DNA of 17,318 nucleotides from DATHSY01 sp046729855. GTDB taxonomy: Bacteria > Actinomycetota > UBA4738 > HRBIN12. A program made the translations under genes and the position numbers. Every line of letters starts with the position of its first letter. Positions within the stretch are counted from its first letter, which is position 1. The notes under the pieces were generated by a model, which saw only the letters and a program-made list of their open reading frames with translations, was not told where the DNA came from and did not search any database. Below are positions 15,446-17,318 of the stretch, piece by piece. Location: positions 1 to 17,318 of the forward strand of contig JBKPHM010000129.1 of assembly GCA_046729855.1 (NCBI GenBank), in the 5' to 3' direction.

Positions 15446-15535
15446 GTGACCTGCGAATTCGTTCGCAGTCCCAACGGGATTTGAACCCGTGTTTCCACCT
15501 TGAGAGGTTGAGCCAGGCCGATTCTGTGACCTGCG
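15446..15535. repeat. 10-bp direct repeat bordering the tRNA-like fragment
   Basis: GTGACCTGCG occurs at 15446-15455 and again at 15526-15535, exactly 80 bp apart, on either side of the tRNA-like fragment. A small perfect hairpin (CTGCGAA-TTCG-TTCGCAG, 15451-15468) overlaps the first copy. Confidence 0.55.
15466..15511 (-). pseudogene. 3'-half tRNA-Glu(CUC)-like fragment
   Basis: On the minus strand the sequence runs CCTCTCAAGG (anticodon loop with CTC), then GTGGAAAC, a perfect T arm ACGGG-TTCAAAT-CCCGT, then TGGGACTG. This closely follows the 3' half of actinobacterial tRNA-Glu(CUC). The 5' half does not give a normal D arm or acceptor partner: the required AGTCCCA strand is absent, and the anticodon stem carries an A:G mismatch. 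It is therefore a fragment or decayed gene rather than a working tRNA. Displaced 3' tRNA halves are typical of integration-site duplications. No integrase is visible in the window. Confidence 0.5.
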
Positions 15536-15804
15536 GTGGAGGCGGAAAGAGCCGCTGACCTGGGGATCCAGTTCCGGGTCGGTTCTCGTCGTTACCCCTC
15601 GATTCTCGACGTCATGCGGGATCTTCATGGGATCAACGGCGTGCGGAGGACTACAACCACCCTTGCGTCGGTCTTCGGACCGAGGGGGAGCGCTCGGGTC
15701 ATCCCGGGACCGATCCGTGCTCTTTTCTCCATCCTCACGCTCGCCTGAGGACGTAACCTCTCGGCGTCTAGCGCGCCACGACTCAAACGAAGGAGGCGAG
15801 GGGG

Positions 15805-16194
15805 ATGCCGAAGGTCTCAAAGGAGAGCGCGCCACAACGCCAGGAGGCTGGCCCGGTAGTGGATCTGCGCGACGAGCTCGACGGGTACACCGTGAGCTTC
15901 ACGTCGCTCTCCGAGGACATCGACGCCACGCCTTTCATGAAGGGGCTTCCGGATGACCGCTGCCAGTGCCCGCATTGGGGCTACGTCTTCAAGGGCAAGA
16001 TGACCGCTCGGTACGCCGACCGTGACGAGGTTTTCGAGGCCGGCGACGCCGTCTACATCCCGCCCGGCCACATCCCGGTAAGGAACGAGCCCGGCACCGA
16101 GATCTTGTGGTTCAGCCCCAGTGAAGAGCTGCGCACGGCCGAGGGTGTCATGATGAAGAACATGCAGGCGATGCAGGAGGGCTCAACGCCTTAG
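15805..16194 (+). CDS. Single-domain cupin protein
   Basis: The 129-aa protein starts at ATG 15805, with AAGGAGG eight bases upstream. It has the small beta-barrel cupin pattern: the first box around CQCPHWGYVFKGKMTARYAD (residues 53-72) with C53, C55 and H57, and the second around FEAGDAVYIPPGHIPV (77-92) with H89. These positions are probable metal ligands, though the usual HxH pair is replaced by CxCPH, which may alter the metal or remove catalysis. A helical C-terminus (MMKNMQAMQ) follows. Close relatives are annotated simply as cupin domain proteins; the substrate is unknown. The gene stands alone, with a weak CCTCCT/AGGAGG hairpin (16215-16231) after its stop, and the next gene is an amino-acid permease 103 bp downstream. 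Confidence 0.88.
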   Translation: MPKVSKESAPQRQEAGPVVDLRDELDGYTVSFTSLSEDIDATPFMKGLPDDRCQCPHWGYVFKGKMTARYADRDEVFEAGDAVYIPPGHIPVRNEPGTEILWFSPSEELRTAEGVMMKNMQAMQEGSTP

Positions 16195-16214
16195 GTGAGG
16201 AGCGTGTGGCGAAC

Positions 16215-16231
16215 CCTCCTCGGGCAGGAGG
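16215..16231 (+). terminator. Weak hairpin after the cupin gene
   Basis: CCTCCT-CGGGC-AGGAGG makes a 6-bp stem 20 bp after the cupin stop codon. There is no T-tract; it may be a terminator, or its AGGAGG half may be a chance ribosome-site-like sequence. Confidence 0.3.
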
Positions 16232-16285
16232 CGTATTGCATGGACGGCGATCGAGATCCTCGCTCCCCGGGTCGGGCCCCGTGAC

Positions 16286-16293
16286 GAGGAGGT
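16286..16293 (+). promoter_or_regulatory. Ribosome binding site supporting a TTG start for the permease
   Basis: GAGGAGGT lies 5 nt before TTG 16298, whereas the first in-frame ATG (16319) has no ribosome site at normal distance. TTG is therefore the likely initiator. Confidence 0.55.
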
Positions 16294-16297
16294 GTCG

Positions 16298-17318
16298 TTG
16301 AGTACGTCGACGCGTTCGATGTCCGTTCGGCAGGCCGCCTTCATCGGCGTGGGCGCGATGGTGGGCGCGGGCATCTTCTCGCTGCTCGGGGCCGCTGGGG
16401 AAGTCGCTGGCGCCGCGGTGTGGGTCTCGTTCCTGATCGCCAGCGGGATCGCCATGCTCCAGGGGTACTCGTTCGCCAAGTTCGGCGCGACCTACCCTTC
16501 GGCCGGCGGCATGCTCGAATACGTCGGCCGGGGGTTCGGGCTGGGGCACGTCTCGGCGATCACGGCGTGGCTCGTGTACTCGGCGAACGCCATCGTCACG
16601 GCGATGGTGGCGGTCTCGTTCGGGAGCTACGCGAGCTCGATGTTCGCCAGCGAGAACGCGGCCTGGGCAAAGTTCTTCGCCGTGCTCGTCGTCGTCGTGA
16701 TGACCGCGGTGAACATCGTCGGCTCGCACGTCGTCGCGAAGGTTCAGACCACGATCGTGTTCGTCGTGGTCGGGATCCTGGGGTTCTTCGCGATCGTGAC
16801 GCTTGTCAACATGGATCCGTCGCTCCTCGCTCCGTCCGGCTATCCGGGGCTGAGCGAGATCGTCTCGAGCGTCGCCCTGACGTTCTTCGCGTTCCTCGGG
16901 TTCGGAATCGTGACGTTCACGGCTAAGGACCTGGCCGACCCCTCTCGTCAGCTGCCACGAGCGATGTACCTGGCTCTGGGGATCGCTACCGTCGTGTACG
17001 TGGCGATCGCCCTGGGCGTATTCGGGACCCTGACGGTCGAGAAGGTGATCTCGTCCGGACCGACGGCGATAGCGGTTGCGGCGCAACCGGTTCTGGGACG
17101 GGCGGGGTTCTGGCTCATGAGCGTGACTGCGCTGTTCGCGACGGCGGGGGCCACGAACGCCGGACTCTATCCGGCACCCGGACTCTGCGAGCATCTGGCA
17201 TCGATCGGTCAGTTCCCGCCGCTCCTGGGCCGGAGGCTGGGCGGCCGAGTCTCCGTCGGCCTCCTGGTTGCCTCTGCGGTGATCGTTGGCATGGTGATCG
17301 GGTTCGACCTGTCGGCGA
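16298..17318 (+). CDS. APC-family amino acid permease (3' end outside window)
   Basis: The frame is open from TTG 16298 to the end of the window (about 340 residues). Near the N-terminus it carries the APC superfamily signature GAMVGAGIF (residues 19-27) in the unwound part of TM1, where the substrate backbone binds. Regularly spaced hydrophobic helices follow, including SFLIASGIAMLQGYSFAKFG (TM2), the YPSAGGMLEYV loop typical of TM3, and FFAFLGFGIVTFTAKDLADP (TM6 region). About nine helices are covered; full APC proteins have 12, at roughly 430-500 aa. It would import an amino acid or related amine by cation symport or exchange at the cytoplasmic membrane; specificity cannot be read. It has no visible biosynthetic partner in the window. 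Confidence 0.92.
   Translation, partial: MSTSTRSMSVRQAAFIGVGAMVGAGIFSLLGAAGEVAGAAVWVSFLIASGIAMLQGYSFAKFGATYPSAGGMLEYVGRGFGLGHVSAITAWLVYSANAIVTAMVAVSFGSYASSMFASENAAWAKFFAVLVVVVMTAVNIVGSHVVAKVQTTIVFVVVGILGFFAIVTLVNMDPSLLAPSGYPGLSEIVSSVALTFFAFLGFGIVTFTAKDLADPSRQLPRAMYLALGIATVVYVAIALGVFGTLTVEKVISSGPTAIAVAAQPVLGRAGFWLMSVTALFATAGATNAGLYPAPGLCEHLASIGQFPPLLGRRLGGRVSVGLLVASAVIVGMVIGFDLSA

Larger units (their letters stand above)
15366..15804. other. 439-bp gap holding a tRNA-like fragment and direct repeats
   Basis: Apart from the hairpin, tRNA-like fragment and repeats listed separately, I see no protein gene here; short frames in both strands show no family resemblance. Confidence 0.5.

Noticed and set aside
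16148..17194. 348-codon minus-strand frame
   Set aside because: Antisense to the APC permease, composed mainly of Arg, Asp, Glu, His and Pro with no family signature.
1..17318. CRISPR array, insertion sequence or phage genes
   Set aside because: No regularly spaced repeats, transposase motifs, integrase or phage structural genes were seen on either strand.

Overview
This window is GC-rich DNA with closely packed genes, strong GGAGG-type ribosome sites and hairpins that lack U-tracts. The gene set includes an UPF0182 protein, a YihY/BrkB protein, universal stress protein remnants, a NarL-type regulator remnant, a TPR ATPase regulator and an APC permease. Together these suggest a high-GC Actinomycetota chromosome, probably from an uncultured soil lineage. 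I cannot place it more finely from sequence alone.

Layout. 1-1743: the C-terminal half of an UPF0182 membrane protein, then an initiator tRNA-fMet. 1744-2890: an eroded stretch with a truncated, frameshifted universal stress protein (USP) and a shattered NarL/LuxR-type response regulator. 2894-4825 (minus): an intact Tat-exported CotA-like multicopper oxidase. 4826-7588: a second eroded stretch with a possible pntB scrap followed in frame by a USP tail, a frameshifted zinc-ribbon gene and a frameshifted SnoaL-like gene. It then holds an intact RibD_C/dihydrofolate-reductase-like gene and a broken PAP2-like membrane gene. 7796-9710: small intact genes, namely a two-TM membrane protein, a 156-aa possible SRPBCC protein, an 89-aa protein, and the intact zinc-ribbon paralogue of the broken copy near 5.5 kb. 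9811-10993: a 48-aa bacterial metallothionein divergent from a YihY/BrkB-family membrane protein. 11455-14798: a very large AAA_16/TPR signalling ATPase with one apparent frameshift. 14908-15365: a small exported protein with three VKAT(G/A)GYG-type repeats, closed by a 13-bp hairpin. 15446-15535: a tRNA-Glu 3'-half-like fragment bordered by a 10-bp direct repeat. 15805-17318: a cupin protein and an APC permease that runs off the window.

How the genes may work together. No single operon-encoded pathway is evident. Themes are metal and redox handling (multicopper oxidase, metallothionein, Cys-rich zinc ribbon, cupin), stress response (USP remnants) and envelope proteins. The most distinctive candidates for new biology are the triple-repeat exported protein downstream of the giant ATPase, with alternative hairpins between them, the uncharacterised eight-Cys zinc-ribbon family present as one intact and one broken copy, and the tRNA-fragment scar. 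The number of frameshifted genes means either real genome erosion or indel errors in the assembly; both are considered below.
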